Both the position numbers and the translations under genes were made by a program. This document shows positions 7,868 to 16,895 of a stretch of DNA of 64,000 nucleotides, piece after piece; within the stretch, counting starts at the first letter, position 1; every line of letters begins with the position of its first letter. The stretch lies in assembly GCF_000767465.1 (NCBI RefSeq), contig NZ_CP009291.1:3700501-3764500 (forward strand), in the 5' to 3' direction. Origin of the DNA: Novosphingobium pentaromativorans US6-1. Its GTDB lineage: Bacteria; Pseudomonadota; Alphaproteobacteria; Sphingomonadales; Sphingomonadaceae. Under the pieces are notes generated by a model that did not search any database, was not told the DNA's origin, and worked only from the letters and a program-made list of their open reading frames with translations.

Positions 7868-8422
7868 ATGAACCTGCTTGCTTCGTCAGGTCAATTGCGT
7901 GCCAGTTTTGCGCGATGGGCTTTGGTCTTCGTGCCGGCACTGGTGCTGCTCGGCTTTCTTTCCGGCAAAATGGCCCAGAGCGGGCCGGACAATCCGTGGT
8001 TCGCCGCCTTGGTGAAGCCCGAGGTCTATCCGCCACCGGCGGCCTTCGGCATCGTCTGGATCATACTGTACGTCCTGATGGGGCTTGCGCTGGCGATGGT
8101 GGCTGCGGCTCGCGGAGCGCGGGGACGCGGCATTGCCGTGCTAGTCTTCGCCGTGCAGTTCGCGCTGAACCTTGCGTGGTCGCCGGTTTTCTTCGGCGCG
8201 CATCAGATTACCGGCGGGCTGATCGTGATCGCATTGCTCGACGTGCTGGTCCTGCTTACGGCAGTACTGTTCTATCGGGTCCGGCCGATCGCGGCGGCAC
8301 TGCTGGTGCCGTATCTCGCCTGGATTCTCTTCGCGACCTACCTCAATTACGCGTTTCTCGAAGCCAATCCCAAGCTGGACGGCGTCGACGTTGCGCCTGC
8401 TGTTGAGCGTTTCGAGATCTGA
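7868..8422 (+). CDS. tspO: TspO/MBR family tryptophan-rich membrane protein
   Basis: A 184-residue inner-membrane protein with five predicted helices. Hallmarks are VYPPPAAFGIVWIILYVLMG and the Q-F-A-L-N-L-A-W-S-P-V-F-F-G motif of TspO, which binds porphyrins and regulates stress and pigment metabolism in alphaproteobacteria. The ATG at 7868 is preferred because GGGGGTGA lies 8 nt upstream; an in-frame GTG at 7856 is possible and would add four residues. The C-terminal tail (about 15 residues after the last helix) is cytoplasmic and acidic. Confidence 0.9.
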   Translation: MNLLASSGQLRASFARWALVFVPALVLLGFLSGKMAQSGPDNPWFAALVKPEVYPPPAAFGIVWIILYVLMGLALAMVAAARGARGRGIAVLVFAVQFALNLAWSPVFFGAHQITGGLIVIALLDVLVLLTAVLFYRVRPIAAALLVPYLAWILFATYLNYAFLEANPKLDGVDVAPAVERFEI

Positions 8423-8463
8423 TCCCCCTTGCGCCGCGTTTCGGTGCGCACCATCATAGGGCC

Positions 8464-8718
8464 ATGCAAAGCGAAAATCCCTTCATCGCCGACTTCGTCA
8501 AGATGATGAACAGCGCCGCCGGCACGTTTGCGGGCATGACGCGTGAGGCCCGTGATACCGCCAAGGAGCGCTTCAAGGAGCTCATGGGCGACATGGACTT
8601 CGTTAGCCGCGAGGAATTCGACGCCGTCAAGGACATGGCCGCGACGGCGCGCGAGGAAACCGAGACGCTGAAGAAGCAGGTCGCGGCGCTCGAGGCCAAG
8701 CTCTCCGCCAAGGGGTGA
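8464..8718 (+). CDS. ubiK: UbiK/BMFP-domain accessory factor
   Basis: An 84-residue protein made of an N-terminal amphipathic segment (MQSENPFIADFVKMMNSAAG) and a C-terminal coiled coil (residues about 55-82, EETETLKKQVAALEAKL). This is the layout of the YqiC/UbiK family, which has membrane-fusogenic activity and in enterobacteria assists the late ubiquinone-synthesis complex. The stop overlaps the GTG start of the next gene (GTGA), so the two are translationally coupled. The family is certain; the ubiquinone role in this lineage is inferred. Confidence 0.85.
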   Translation: MQSENPFIADFVKMMNSAAGTFAGMTREARDTAKERFKELMGDMDFVSREEFDAVKDMAATAREETETLKKQVAALEAKLSAKG

Positions 8719-9263
8719 TCGGTCCATCGGACGCAGATCCGGTGTCCGCCCTTTACCTGACCTTTTACGGCATCGCGGCGCTGGTCCTTGGACTGGCGCT
8801 TGGCTGTCGTGCGCGCCTGCGCTGGCCGGACGCCATGCCGCGCTGGCTGCCGGCGGCCGTGCTCGTGCCCGGTCTCCTGCCGCTTTCCTGGCATTTCCGG
8901 CGAATTTCCGACTTCGTCGCTCCGGTGTCCGGCATCATGGACCGCAGCGGCGCGGCTGCCGAACTGGAAGCGCTGGCGTTCGGCCTGCCATTCGCAGTCC
9001 TTGGCCTCTGGGGTCTCGCTATCCTCATCGCGCGGCGCCTGCCTGCCTTCGCAGCGCTGTTTCCGGCGCTGGCGACCTTGCTCTATCTTCTCGGTACAGC
9101 GCAGGCAGCGCCTCTCGTGGGAGAGGTCATCGCCGCGCGCGGGGATTGGCATGACCTGCTGATTGCCGCGCAGGTTCCGGCAAGTCTGGCCATCTGCGGT
9201 TTCCTGTGGGGCGCGCTTGGCCGTGCGGGGCTCTTCGCGCCCTGGTCCTTGCGGCGAAGGTGA
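8715..9263 (+). CDS. Hypothetical membrane protein coupled to ubiK
   Basis: A 182-residue hydrophobic protein starting at GTG 8715, which overlaps the ubiK TGA. About five membrane helices can be drawn: residues 14-32, 43-58, 85-107, 112-130 and 150-172. Between the second and third lies a hydrophilic loop with FRRISDFVAPVSGIMDRSG. No family was recognised. The GTGA overlap, the absence of any in-frame ATG near the start, and continuous coding potential to the stop support it as real. It precedes recO by 46 bp. Confidence 0.7.
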   Translation: MIGPSDADPVSALYLTFYGIAALVLGLALGCRARLRWPDAMPRWLPAAVLVPGLLPLSWHFRRISDFVAPVSGIMDRSGAAAELEALAFGLPFAVLGLWGLAILIARRLPAFAALFPALATLLYLLGTAQAAPLVGEVIAARGDWHDLLIAAQVPASLAICGFLWGALGRAGLFAPWSLRRR

Positions 9264-9309
9264 TCGCGCTCGGCTTGCCCCGCCCGATCAACCGTAGCAC
9301 AGGGAAGCC

Positions 9310-9909
9310 ATGCAGCTTCGCGCTCCCGCCATAGTCTGTTCCACGAGGCCGCACGGCGAAACGGCGGTGATTGCGCGCCTGCTGACACAGGAGAGCGGCA
9401 TCGTTGCGGCTTACGTGGCAGGAGGTAGGGGGCGCAACCTGCGGCCCGTGGTCATTCCGGGCAACGTGGTCGATGCCGAGATCCGAGCACGATCGGAAAG
9501 CCAGTTGCCTTACGCGCGGCTCGAACTTGTCGAGAGTCGCGGGCCTTGGCTGACCGAGCCCTTGCCTTCTGCCGCCATTTCCTGGGTCACCGCGCTCACC
9601 GCGATCGCCTTGCCCGAGCGGCATCCCTATCCCGCGCTATACGATGCGCTCGAGGCCTTGCTCGATGCGATTTGCGTGGCGCCGTCCGCGCGCGGCTGGG
9701 CCTTGCCGCTGCTGTCCTACGAAGTGCTGCTGCTGCGCGAACTGGGCTACGGGGTGCCCGTGCCCCGGCCGCAGGACGAGGATTGGGTCGCAGTTCTCGA
9801 CACTTTCGACAGACTGGGGCGTGAACTGGCAAGGTATCCGCTTGCTGATCGGCGCAGAGACGTTATGGCGGCGCGCGACCTGCTGCGTGAGCGGCTGGCA
9901 CGTATCTGA
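9310..9909 (+). CDS. recO: DNA repair protein RecO
   Basis: A 199-residue RecO. The N-terminal OB fold starts MQLRAPAIVCSTRPHGETAVIARLLTQ-like and includes VAAYVAGGRGRNLRPVVIPGN. RecO loads RecA on SSB-coated gapped DNA with RecR and anneals strands. At 199 residues it is shorter than many homologues (about 230-250), and the C-terminal part lacks an obvious CxxC zinc motif; a reduced helical domain (GWALPLLSYEVLLLRELGYG) remains. The start at 9310 fits the family. Confidence 0.9.
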   Translation: MQLRAPAIVCSTRPHGETAVIARLLTQESGIVAAYVAGGRGRNLRPVVIPGNVVDAEIRARSESQLPYARLELVESRGPWLTEPLPSAAISWVTALTAIALPERHPYPALYDALEALLDAICVAPSARGWALPLLSYEVLLLRELGYGVPVPRPQDEDWVAVLDTFDRLGRELARYPLADRRRDVMAARDLLRERLARI

Positions 9910-9935
9910 AGCTACAAGACGAGTCTGGAGACGCC

Positions 9936-10979
9936 ATGCGCATCGCGGTTTTTGCAGGAGACGGAATCGGACCCGAGGTCACCGAACAGGCGGTGCGCGT
10001 GCTCGAGAAGCTGGACCTGCCGGGCCTCGAACTGGTCGAAGGCGATGTTGGCGGTGCAGCCTACTACAAGCATGGCCACCCGCTGCCGCAGCAGACGCTG
10101 GACATTGCCCGTTCGAGCGATGCGATCCTGTTCGGCTCCGTGGGCGACTTTTCCTGCGACAATCTTGAACGGCACCTGCGTCCGGAGCAGGCCATCCTCG
10201 GCCTGCGCAAGGAACTTGGCCTGTTCGCGAACCTGCGCCCGGCGCGCGTGTTCCCGGGCCTTGAGGACCTGACGACGCTGCGCCGCGAAGTCGCGCAGAC
10301 CATCGACCTGCTCATCGTTCGCGAACTTAACGGCGACGTCTACTTCGGCGAGAAGGGCATGCGGACGCTGGAAGACGGCCGCCGCCAGGGCTGGGACCTG
10401 ATGTCCTATGCCGAGGACGAAGTGCGCCGCATCGCCCATTCGGGATTCAAGGCCGCGATGACCCGCGGCAGGAAGCTGACTTCGGTCGACAAGGCCAACG
10501 TGCTGGAAACCTCGCAGCTGTGGCGCGACGTGGTGATCGAGGTTTCGGCCGAGTATCCCGAAGTCGAACTGAGCCACATGTATGTGGACAACGCGGCAAT
10601 GCAGCTCGTCAAGAATCCGGGTCAGTTCGACGTCATCGTCACCGGCAATCTTTTCGGCGATATCCTGTCGGACCAGGCCAGCATGTGCGTCGGCTCGATC
10701 GGCCTGCTCGCCTCGGCATCGCTGGCTGAAGGCTCCTTCGGCCTTTATGAGCCGATCCACGGTTCCGCGCCGGACATCGCCGGCAAGGACCTTGCCAACC
10801 CGATGGCGACGATCCTTTCCGCGGCCATGCTGCTGCGGCATAGCCTTGGCCTCGAAGCCGAAGCGGCGCGGATCGAGGCCGCCGTGGCCAAGGCGCTTGC
10901 CGACGGCATCAAGGGCGGCGATCTTGGCGGCAGTGCCGGAACGCGGGAAATCGGTGACGCCGTCGTCGAACGGTTGTAA
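9936..10979 (+). CDS. leuB: 3-isopropylmalate dehydrogenase
   Basis: A 347-residue NAD-dependent decarboxylating dehydrogenase. It oxidises 3-isopropylmalate to 2-oxoisocaproate in leucine synthesis. The start MRIAVFAGDGIGPEVTEQ is diagnostic, and the substrate/metal motifs VDNAAMQLVKNP, NLFGDILSDQASM and the NAD-binding loop EPIHGSAPDIAGKDLANP are intact. It is a single gene here; leuA, leuC and leuD are not in the window. The gap to recO is 26 bp, so co-transcription is possible. Confidence 0.95.
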   Translation: MRIAVFAGDGIGPEVTEQAVRVLEKLDLPGLELVEGDVGGAAYYKHGHPLPQQTLDIARSSDAILFGSVGDFSCDNLERHLRPEQAILGLRKELGLFANLRPARVFPGLEDLTTLRREVAQTIDLLIVRELNGDVYFGEKGMRTLEDGRRQGWDLMSYAEDEVRRIAHSGFKAAMTRGRKLTSVDKANVLETSQLWRDVVIEVSAEYPEVELSHMYVDNAAMQLVKNPGQFDVIVTGNLFGDILSDQASMCVGSIGLLASASLAEGSFGLYEPIHGSAPDIAGKDLANPMATILSAAMLLRHSLGLEAEAARIEAAVAKALADGIKGGDLGGSAGTREIGDAVVERL

Positions 10980-11016
10980 CAGGCGCAGGACTTACCCAAG
11001 GTAGTCCATAAGAAAC

Positions 11017-12201
11017 ATGGGGCGCATGAACATTACTCGTTCCGATCTTGCTCAGGCCGTGGACGTTGCCGCGCAGCCGCTCGAGCTGGCTATCGTGCTG
11101 CCGACGTTCAATGAACGCGGCAACGTTGCCGGCATGGTCGAGCGGCTCGATGCCGCGCTCAAGGGCGTGGTCTGGGAAGCCATCTTCGTTGACGACAACA
11201 GCCCGGACGGGACTTCCGACGAGGCCCGTCGCCTTTCGTTGAAAGACCCGCGCGTGCGCTGCATCCAGCGCATCGGGCGTCGCGGTCTGGCGAGCGCGGC
11301 GATCGAGGGCATGTGTTCCACCGCAGCCCCGGTGGTGGCGGTGATGGATGCCGACCACCAGCACGATCCGGAACTGCTGCCCCAGATGCTCAAGGCCGTG
11401 CAGTCGGGCGATTACGATCTCGCCTATGCCTCGCGCTTTGCGGAAGGGGCGAGCACGGAGGCGTGGGGAAGGCCTGACCGCGTCAAGGCATCGGGCATTG
11501 CCAACAGGATTGCCAACAAGGTGACCGGCGTCGAACTGACCGACCCGATGAGCGGCTATTTCATGCTGCGCACGGAAACCTTGCGTGCAGACGCCCACCG
11601 TCTTTCGGGTGTGGGCTTCAAGATCCTTCTCGACATCCTTGCCACGGTCGATCGGCCGCTTCGGGTCAAGGAATTCCCCCTCCACTTCGCCGCCCGCGCG
11701 GAAGGCGAAAGCAAGCTGGATCAGACCGTCGTGTTCGAATTTCTCATTGGTCTTTACGACAAATGGCTCGGCCGCATCATTCCGACCCGCTTCGCGCTGT
11801 TCGGCACTGTCGGCGCAATGGGCGTGGTCGTCCAGCTAGCGGCGCTGTGGATGATGCTCCACGTCGTGTTCCGTGAGCGTTTCGTCTACGGCAACTGGTC
11901 GGAAAGCGCGACGTTCAACGTGGCGAACACCATCGCCGCCGTCGTTGCGATGACATTCAACTTCGTGCTCAACAACGAGCTGACCTATTCGGACAAGCGT
12001 CTGCGCGGCTTCGTGCCGCTGATGCGCGGCTGGGCGCAGTTCGGCGTGACCTGTTCGCTGGGTCTGCTGACCAATATCGGTTCGGCCGCCATGCTCAAGA
12101 CGATGGGCTTCCACGATGTCGTCGCCGTCGTGACCGGCATCATCCTCGGCTCGGTCTGGAACTTCGCGCTGTCGTCCAAGTTCGTCTGGGGCAAGTACTG
12201 A
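11017..12201 (+). CDS. Family 2 glycosyltransferase fused to GtrA-like membrane domain
   Basis: A 394-residue protein. Residues 20-245 are a dolichol-phosphate-mannose-synthase-like GT-A domain with LAIVLPTFNERGNV, FVDDNSPDGTSD, and the metal-binding VMDADHQHDPELLP. Residues about 260-394 form four membrane helices of the GtrA type (RFALFGTVGAMGVVVQ, FNFVLNNELTYSD). Such fusions make a polyprenyl-phosphate-linked sugar and flip or hold it at the inner membrane. The next gene, a family 39 transferase on the opposite strand, uses exactly this sort of lipid-linked donor. An ATG at 11026 is an alternative start. Confidence 0.88.
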   Translation: MGRMNITRSDLAQAVDVAAQPLELAIVLPTFNERGNVAGMVERLDAALKGVVWEAIFVDDNSPDGTSDEARRLSLKDPRVRCIQRIGRRGLASAAIEGMCSTAAPVVAVMDADHQHDPELLPQMLKAVQSGDYDLAYASRFAEGASTEAWGRPDRVKASGIANRIANKVTGVELTDPMSGYFMLRTETLRADAHRLSGVGFKILLDILATVDRPLRVKEFPLHFAARAEGESKLDQTVVFEFLIGLYDKWLGRIIPTRFALFGTVGAMGVVVQLAALWMMLHVVFRERFVYGNWSESATFNVANTIAAVVAMTFNFVLNNELTYSDKRLRGFVPLMRGWAQFGVTCSLGLLTNIGSAAMLKTMGFHDVVAVVTGIILGSVWNFALSSKFVWGKY

Positions 12202-12259
12202 TCGCAGTACGGGGCTTCCCAAGCGCATACCGACCTTAGCGAAAGGTCGGGCAAACAAA

Positions 12260-12292
12260 GGCTCCGCGCGGCAATCGGCGGGGCCTTTTTTG
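12260..12292 (+). terminator. Rho-independent terminator after the GT2/GtrA gene
   Basis: GGCTCCGC and GCGGGGCC pair (one G-T wobble) with a 10-nt loop, followed by TTTTTTGTG. It lies between the convergent ends of the GT2/GtrA gene and the family 39 transferase. On the minus strand the hairpin is followed by a less T-rich tail, so it mainly serves the plus-strand gene. Confidence 0.85.
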
Positions 12293-12304
12293 TGACCCGC
12301 GATA

Positions 12305-13585
12305 TCAGCGCCAGCCGGGCAGCCACATCCAGAAGTTGTAGACGTCCTTTGGCAGCGGCAGCCCCGAAAGGATCGGGAAGAACAGGACGAAAAAGCCGAG
12401 GGCAAGGACGAAAGTCCCTGTGCCCACGCGCTGCCAGCGTCCCTTGCTGGCCCACATGGCATCGAGGGCAAGCGCCAGAACCCCCATCAGGAAGGCACCG
12501 GGCAGCAGGTAGTGGTAATAGAACTGCACCGGCTTGGCGTTGTAGATCCACACGCCCAGCGTCGCGGCATAGAGCAAGACGAAGGCCAGCACGTCGTGGC
12601 GCTTCTGGTAGATCGCGGCGCCGATACCCCAGAGCAGCGCCAGCAGGCCGACCATCATCGAGAACGGATTGCCCAGCATGACGATGCCGCGCTGCGTATC
12701 CTTCATGGTCTCGAACAGGTACCAGATCACCCGCAGGTCGCCGACCCATTGGTACCACACGCTGCGGTAGGGATGGGGCTTCTTCACGCTTTCCTGCAGG
12801 CGCAGCATGTACTCGTGCTGCTTGAGAAAGCCGAAAGGCGAGACCGGACGGTCGGTGTAGAACATCGCCGGCGCGTAAGTGGCCCAGTAGACCGCGAGCG
12901 GGAACAGGCCGAGCCAGAAGGCCGCCTCGATCAGCGATATGCCCTTGACCGGTCCGCCCTTGGGGCGTCCGGCAAAGGTCAGGCCGTTTTCGCGAATCCA
13001 CAGGATGAGGAAGCACAGGCCCGGCAGCATGACGGCCGGCGCGCTCGTCCACTTCGCTGCTATCGAGAGGCCCAGGGCGAGCCCTGAAAGCAGCAGCCTG
13101 AAGCGCCCGGCGGCTTTCGAACCGGACCGCAGGGCCGCCGCGAACTGCCACAGGCCGACCATGCACAGGCCCGCCTCGATCATGTCCAGCATGGCGATGC
13201 GGCTCTGGACGAACCACATGAAATTGGTCGCCAGCAGCATCATCGCCGCCAGCGTCGCTGCGCGGCGATGCGAGGCGTGCCACATCAGGCGGCCGAACCC
13301 GAGCAGGCCCAATGCGCCGAACAGCGCCGAGGGCAGTCTCCACCCGATCGGACGGTCGCCCAGGAAGTGGATAGAGGTGGCGATCACTTCCTTTGCGAAC
13401 ATCGGATGTTCGCGGTTCGCCGGGATCAGGTCCAGCAGCTTGAGCGAGGCCGGAACGTAGTGGATCTCGTCGAAATAGTATCGCCCCGGCAGGTCGACGC
13501 GCCAGAGCAGCAGGGCAAGGAATCCGAGCGTGATGAAGAGGCACCAGCCGAGCGGATCACGGTCTTTGCGGGGGGCGAGCGGCAT
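12305..13585 (-). CDS. Family 39 (PMT-like) glycosyltransferase
   Basis: A polytopic membrane protein of 426 residues from the ATG at 13585. The first periplasmic loop carries the signature YYFDEIHYVPAS with the acidic D-E pair of protein-O-mannosyltransferases, followed by EHPMFAKEVIA and RLPSALFGALGLLGFGRL. Later pieces include MLDMIEAGLCMVGLWQF and a conserved YYHYLLPGAFL segment. PMT/GT39 enzymes transfer a sugar from a polyprenyl-phosphate donor to protein or glycolipid. An ATG at 13675 would add 30 residues that look non-coding. It converges with the GT2/GtrA gene that could supply its donor. Confidence 0.85.
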   Translation of the reverse strand: MPLAPRKDRDPLGWCLFITLGFLALLLWRVDLPGRYYFDEIHYVPASLKLLDLIPANREHPMFAKEVIATSIHFLGDRPIGWRLPSALFGALGLLGFGRLMWHASHRRAATLAAMMLLATNFMWFVQSRIAMLDMIEAGLCMVGLWQFAAALRSGSKAAGRFRLLLSGLALGLSIAAKWTSAPAVMLPGLCFLILWIRENGLTFAGRPKGGPVKGISLIEAAFWLGLFPLAVYWATYAPAMFYTDRPVSPFGFLKQHEYMLRLQESVKKPHPYRSVWYQWVGDLRVIWYLFETMKDTQRGIVMLGNPFSMMVGLLALLWGIGAAIYQKRHDVLAFVLLYAATLGVWIYNAKPVQFYYHYLLPGAFLMGVLALALDAMWASKGRWQRVGTGTFVLALGFFVLFFPILSGLPLPKDVYNFWMWLPGWR

Positions 13586-13716
13586 CGGCTTTGCGGGATA
13601 GGGGGGAACTTCCCCTCCTTCAAGGGGACGCCGAACTTGTGCGGTGGACGAAGGCACGCTGCAGGAGCGCTGCATTCGCTTGCGCTGCGCCTTGCGCGAA
13701 TCTAGAGGCAGGAGCC

Positions 13717-14925
13717 ATGAAACGCACTACCGGAATGGACCGAGCCAAGACCTCTCAATGGCGTCCCGCCACCCGCGCGATTCGCGGCGGTACATGGCGC
13801 TCGGAAATGGGTGAGACGAGCGAGGCGCTCTTCCTCACCTCGGGCTACTGCTACGACGATGCCGCGACGGTTGCCGCGCGCTTCGCCGGTGAGCAGGACG
13901 GCATGACCTACTCGCGCCTGCAGAACCCGACGGTGGCGATGCTCGAGGAACGCATTGCGTTGCTCGAAGGGGCCGAGGCGTGCCGTACACAGGCATCGGG
14001 CATGGCGGCGATGACCGCTGCGCTGCTTTGCCAGCTCTCGGCGGGCGATCACATGGTCTCGGCCCGCGCGGCCTTCGGTTCGTGCCGCTGGCTGGGCGAC
14101 AGCCTGCTGCCGCGCTTCGGCATCGACGTGACCGTGATCGACGCAACCGACAATGCCGCATGGGAAGCGGCAATCCGCCCGAACACCAAGGTCTTCTTCT
14201 TCGAGACGCCCGCGAATCCCACGATGGACGTCGCCGACCTCGAGTACATCTGCGGCCTCGCCCGTTCGCGCGGGATCACTACCGTGATCGACAATGCCTT
14301 CTGCACGCCTGCACTGCAACGTCCGCTGGAATGGGGCGCGGACGTCGTTGCCTATTCGGCCACCAAGCTGATGGACGGGCAGGGCCGCGTCCTGGCGGGC
14401 GCCGTTTGCGGCAGCGAGGAATTCATCAACGAGAAGCTGCTGCCCTTCCAGCGCAACACCGGGCCGAACCTTTCGCCGTTCAACGCCTGGGTCGTGCTTA
14501 AGGGTCTCGAGACGCTCGACATGCGCGCCAGGAAGCAGAGCGAGAATGCGCTCAAGGTCGGCGAGTTCGTTGCCGGACGCGTGCCGAAGATCCTGCATCC
14601 CTGGCTGGACGGCCATCCGGGCCAGGCTCTCGCGCACAAGCAGATGGATGCCTGCGGGCCGATCTTCAGCTTCGTGCTCGATGGCGGCCGAGAGCAGGCC
14701 CATGCCTTGCTCGATGCGTTGGAGCTCATCGATATTTCGAACAATATCGGCGATTCCCGGTCGCTCATGTGTCACCCGGCCTCGACCACCCATCACAACA
14801 TGGGGCCGGAAGGCAGGGAGGCCATGGGCGTTTCGGAAGGAATGCTGCGCATCAATGTCGGGCTGGAAGATCCCGACGACCTGATCGAGGACCTCGACCA
14901 GGCCCTGGCCAAGGCAGGGCTCTGA
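13717..14925 (+). CDS. metZ: O-succinylhomoserine sulfhydrylase
   Basis: A 402-residue Cys/Met-metabolism PLP enzyme. It makes homocysteine from O-succinylhomoserine and sulfide. The PLP lysine is Lys217 in AYSATKLMDGQGR, the phosphate-binding/aromatic segment is MTYSRLQNPTVAMLE, and the C-terminus has the HPASTTHHNMG motif. The ATG at 13717 sits 6 nt after GGCAGGAG. The upstream 130 bp shows no recognisable SAM riboswitch. Its stop overlaps the putative CTG start of the downstream histidine kinase. Confidence 0.93.
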   Translation: MKRTTGMDRAKTSQWRPATRAIRGGTWRSEMGETSEALFLTSGYCYDDAATVAARFAGEQDGMTYSRLQNPTVAMLEERIALLEGAEACRTQASGMAAMTAALLCQLSAGDHMVSARAAFGSCRWLGDSLLPRFGIDVTVIDATDNAAWEAAIRPNTKVFFFETPANPTMDVADLEYICGLARSRGITTVIDNAFCTPALQRPLEWGADVVAYSATKLMDGQGRVLAGAVCGSEEFINEKLLPFQRNTGPNLSPFNAWVVLKGLETLDMRARKQSENALKVGEFVAGRVPKILHPWLDGHPGQALAHKQMDACGPIFSFVLDGGREQAHALLDALELIDISNNIGDSRSLMCHPASTTHHNMGPEGREAMGVSEGMLRINVGLEDPDDLIEDLDQALAKAGL

Positions 14926-16277
14926 GCCCGCTGTCCCTCGGCGCCGATCCGGCGGCACTGCTCGCCGCGATCGTGGAATCGACTGACGACGCGATTGTCG
15001 GCAAGTCGCTGGAGGGACGCATCCTGAGCTGGAATCACGCGGCCGAGCGTATCTTCGGATACAAAGCCGAGGAGATTGTCGGCCGCAACGTGCGCACGCT
15101 CATCCCGGCAGATCGGCAGGGTGAGGAAGACCGCATCATCGCGGCGATCACCCGGGGTGAGCGCATTCCCACCTTCGAGACGGTCCGCCTGCGCAAGGAC
15201 GGCAGCGAGGTTCACGTCGCGGTGACGGTTTCGCCGGTGCACGATGCGGGCGGCAATGTCGTTGGTGCGAGCAAGATCGCGCGCGAGATTACCGAGCGCA
15301 AGATGATGATGGCGCAGTTGCAGGAAAGCGAAGAACGCTTCCGCCTGCTGGCTGACAACATCTCGCAGCTTGCCTGGATCGCTGACAGCGAAGGCTGGAT
15401 CTTCTGGTACAACAAGCGCTGGTTCGATTACACCGGGACCACGCTGGAGGCCATGCAGGGCTGGGGCTGGAAGGCCGTTCACCACCCCGACCATGTCGAT
15501 CGCGTGGTCGAGCGCGTGCAGCACAGCTGGGACACCGGAGAGGACTGGGAGGACACCTTCCCCTTGCGCGGGGCTGACGGCCAATACCGCTGGTTCCTGT
15601 CCCGCGCCGTGCCGATCCGCGACGAGCGCGGCGGGATCATCTGCTGGTTCGGCACGAACACCGACGTTACCGAAATGCGCGATGCCGAGCAGCGGATCGA
15701 ACTGCTGCTGCAGGAAGTCAATCACCGCTCCAAGAACATGCTGGCGATCATCCAGTCCCTCGCTCGTCGCGGCGATGCCAATGGGCCGGATTTCGTCAGG
15801 AAGCTGGAACAGCGCATCCAGGGGCTGGCTGCGAACCAGGATGTCCTTGTCCGGCGTTCGTGGTCGGACGTTCCGGTGCTGGAAATGGTCGAGGGCCAGT
15901 TGCGATCACTGGGGGAGGCGCGCTCGCAGGTGATCTGTCAGGGAGAGACGGTCATGCTCTCTCCCGGCGCAGCCGAGGCGCTGGCCATGGCCACGCACGA
16001 GATGTGCACCAATGCCATGAAGTACGGTGCGCTCTCGGTGCCCAACGGGCAGGTCTTGATCGCGTGGCAGGTCGAAGGGGCAGGCGAGGACGCGCGTTTT
16101 CGCATTTCCTGGACGGAGAGCGGTGGGCCGCCCGTATCGCCTCCGATGCGCCACGGCTTCGGTTCGCGCATCATCGTCGATGTGCCGCGCGTCAAGCTCG
16201 ATGCCGCGATCGAGACGACCTATCGACCGGAAGGGTTCCGCTGGTCGCTCGATTGTAGCCTTGCTTCGATTAGCTGA
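14922..16277 (+). CDS. PAS-PAS HWE-family sensor histidine kinase
   Basis: About 451 residues. There are two PAS domains (residues about 10-125 and 135-255), then an HWE kinase core: H-box VNHRSKNMLAIIQSLARR with phospho-acceptor His268, the N-box HEMCTNAMKYGAL, the W-x-E of ISWTESGGPP, and HGFGSRII. HWE kinases feed response regulators, often in light or general stress pathways. There are no membrane segments, so it is cytosolic. No in-frame ATG or GTG lies at a suitable place. The best guess is CTG 14922, which overlaps the metZ TGA and follows AAGGCAGGG; CTG 14931 is an alternative, and a GTG inside the first PAS would damage it. No response regulator is adjacent. Confidence 0.85.
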   Translation: MSPLSLGADPAALLAAIVESTDDAIVGKSLEGRILSWNHAAERIFGYKAEEIVGRNVRTLIPADRQGEEDRIIAAITRGERIPTFETVRLRKDGSEVHVAVTVSPVHDAGGNVVGASKIAREITERKMMMAQLQESEERFRLLADNISQLAWIADSEGWIFWYNKRWFDYTGTTLEAMQGWGWKAVHHPDHVDRVVERVQHSWDTGEDWEDTFPLRGADGQYRWFLSRAVPIRDERGGIICWFGTNTDVTEMRDAEQRIELLLQEVNHRSKNMLAIIQSLARRGDANGPDFVRKLEQRIQGLAANQDVLVRRSWSDVPVLEMVEGQLRSLGEARSQVICQGETVMLSPGAAEALAMATHEMCTNAMKYGALSVPNGQVLIAWQVEGAGEDARFRISWTESGGPPVSPPMRHGFGSRIIVDVPRVKLDAAIETTYRPEGFRWSLDCSLASIS

Positions 16278-16381
16278 TTTATGGGGCGGGGCACGATCCA
16301 CGCGGGGCAGGCAGTGTATCGCAGGAAACGCCGGTCAGGCAGTTGTCTCCACGATCATTCGCCGTTAGGCTGGCAAGTGTC

Positions 16382-16780
16382 ATGAAGGAACTGTTCCAAC
16401 ATACGGCAATAACCGATGGCGTCACCGTTCGCGTGGCCGTCAATTTCCTGCCCGAACAATCGCGTATCGAGGCGGGGAAATGGTTCTGGGTCTATCACAT
16501 CCGGATCGAGAACCATTCGGACCAGCCCCTTCAGCTTCTCACCCGTCACTGGCGCATCACCGATGGCAAGGGTGAAGTGAATGTCGTGGACGGCGATGGC
16601 GTGGTTGGCGAACAGCCGGTCATCGCGCCGGGCGGCAGTCACGATTACGTCTCGGGTTGCCCGTTGGCGACGCCGCAAGGGAGCATGGAAGGGCATTATG
16701 TCTTCCAGGGCGCAGACGGGCGCGAGGTGAAGGCGCTGATCCCGTTCTTCCCGCTTGCGGCACCGGCGACTGCGGGCTGA
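16382..16780 (+). CDS. apaG: ApaG/DUF525 protein
   Basis: A 132-residue beta-sandwich (fibronectin-III-like) protein. Family marks are VRVAVNFLPEQSRIEAGKW, WVYHIRIENHSDQPLQLLTRHW, VVGEQPVIAPGGSHDYVSGC and GSMEGHYVFQ. The first name linked it to cobalt/magnesium resistance; the biochemical role is still poorly defined, and it is often found near ksgA/apaH, which is not the case here. The ATG at 16382 gives the standard length. It lies about 100 bp after the kinase. Confidence 0.93.
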   Translation: MKELFQHTAITDGVTVRVAVNFLPEQSRIEAGKWFWVYHIRIENHSDQPLQLLTRHWRITDGKGEVNVVDGDGVVGEQPVIAPGGSHDYVSGCPLATPQGSMEGHYVFQGADGREVKALIPFFPLAAPATAG

Positions 16781-16895
16781 GAGCAGCGGTTCGTTCCGTT
16801 TCGATCTGAGCGGACGCTTGAGGCAAAGTGCTGCCTTGGCCGGCCTTACGCAAACTTCATTGCCCCCGCCGCCTGCGAGGCATAGGTAGCATTCC

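Noticed and set aside
13586..13716. Possible SAM riboswitch upstream of metZ
   Set aside because: The short leader does not show the conserved SAM-II or SAM/SAH sequence blocks that I could recognise by eye.
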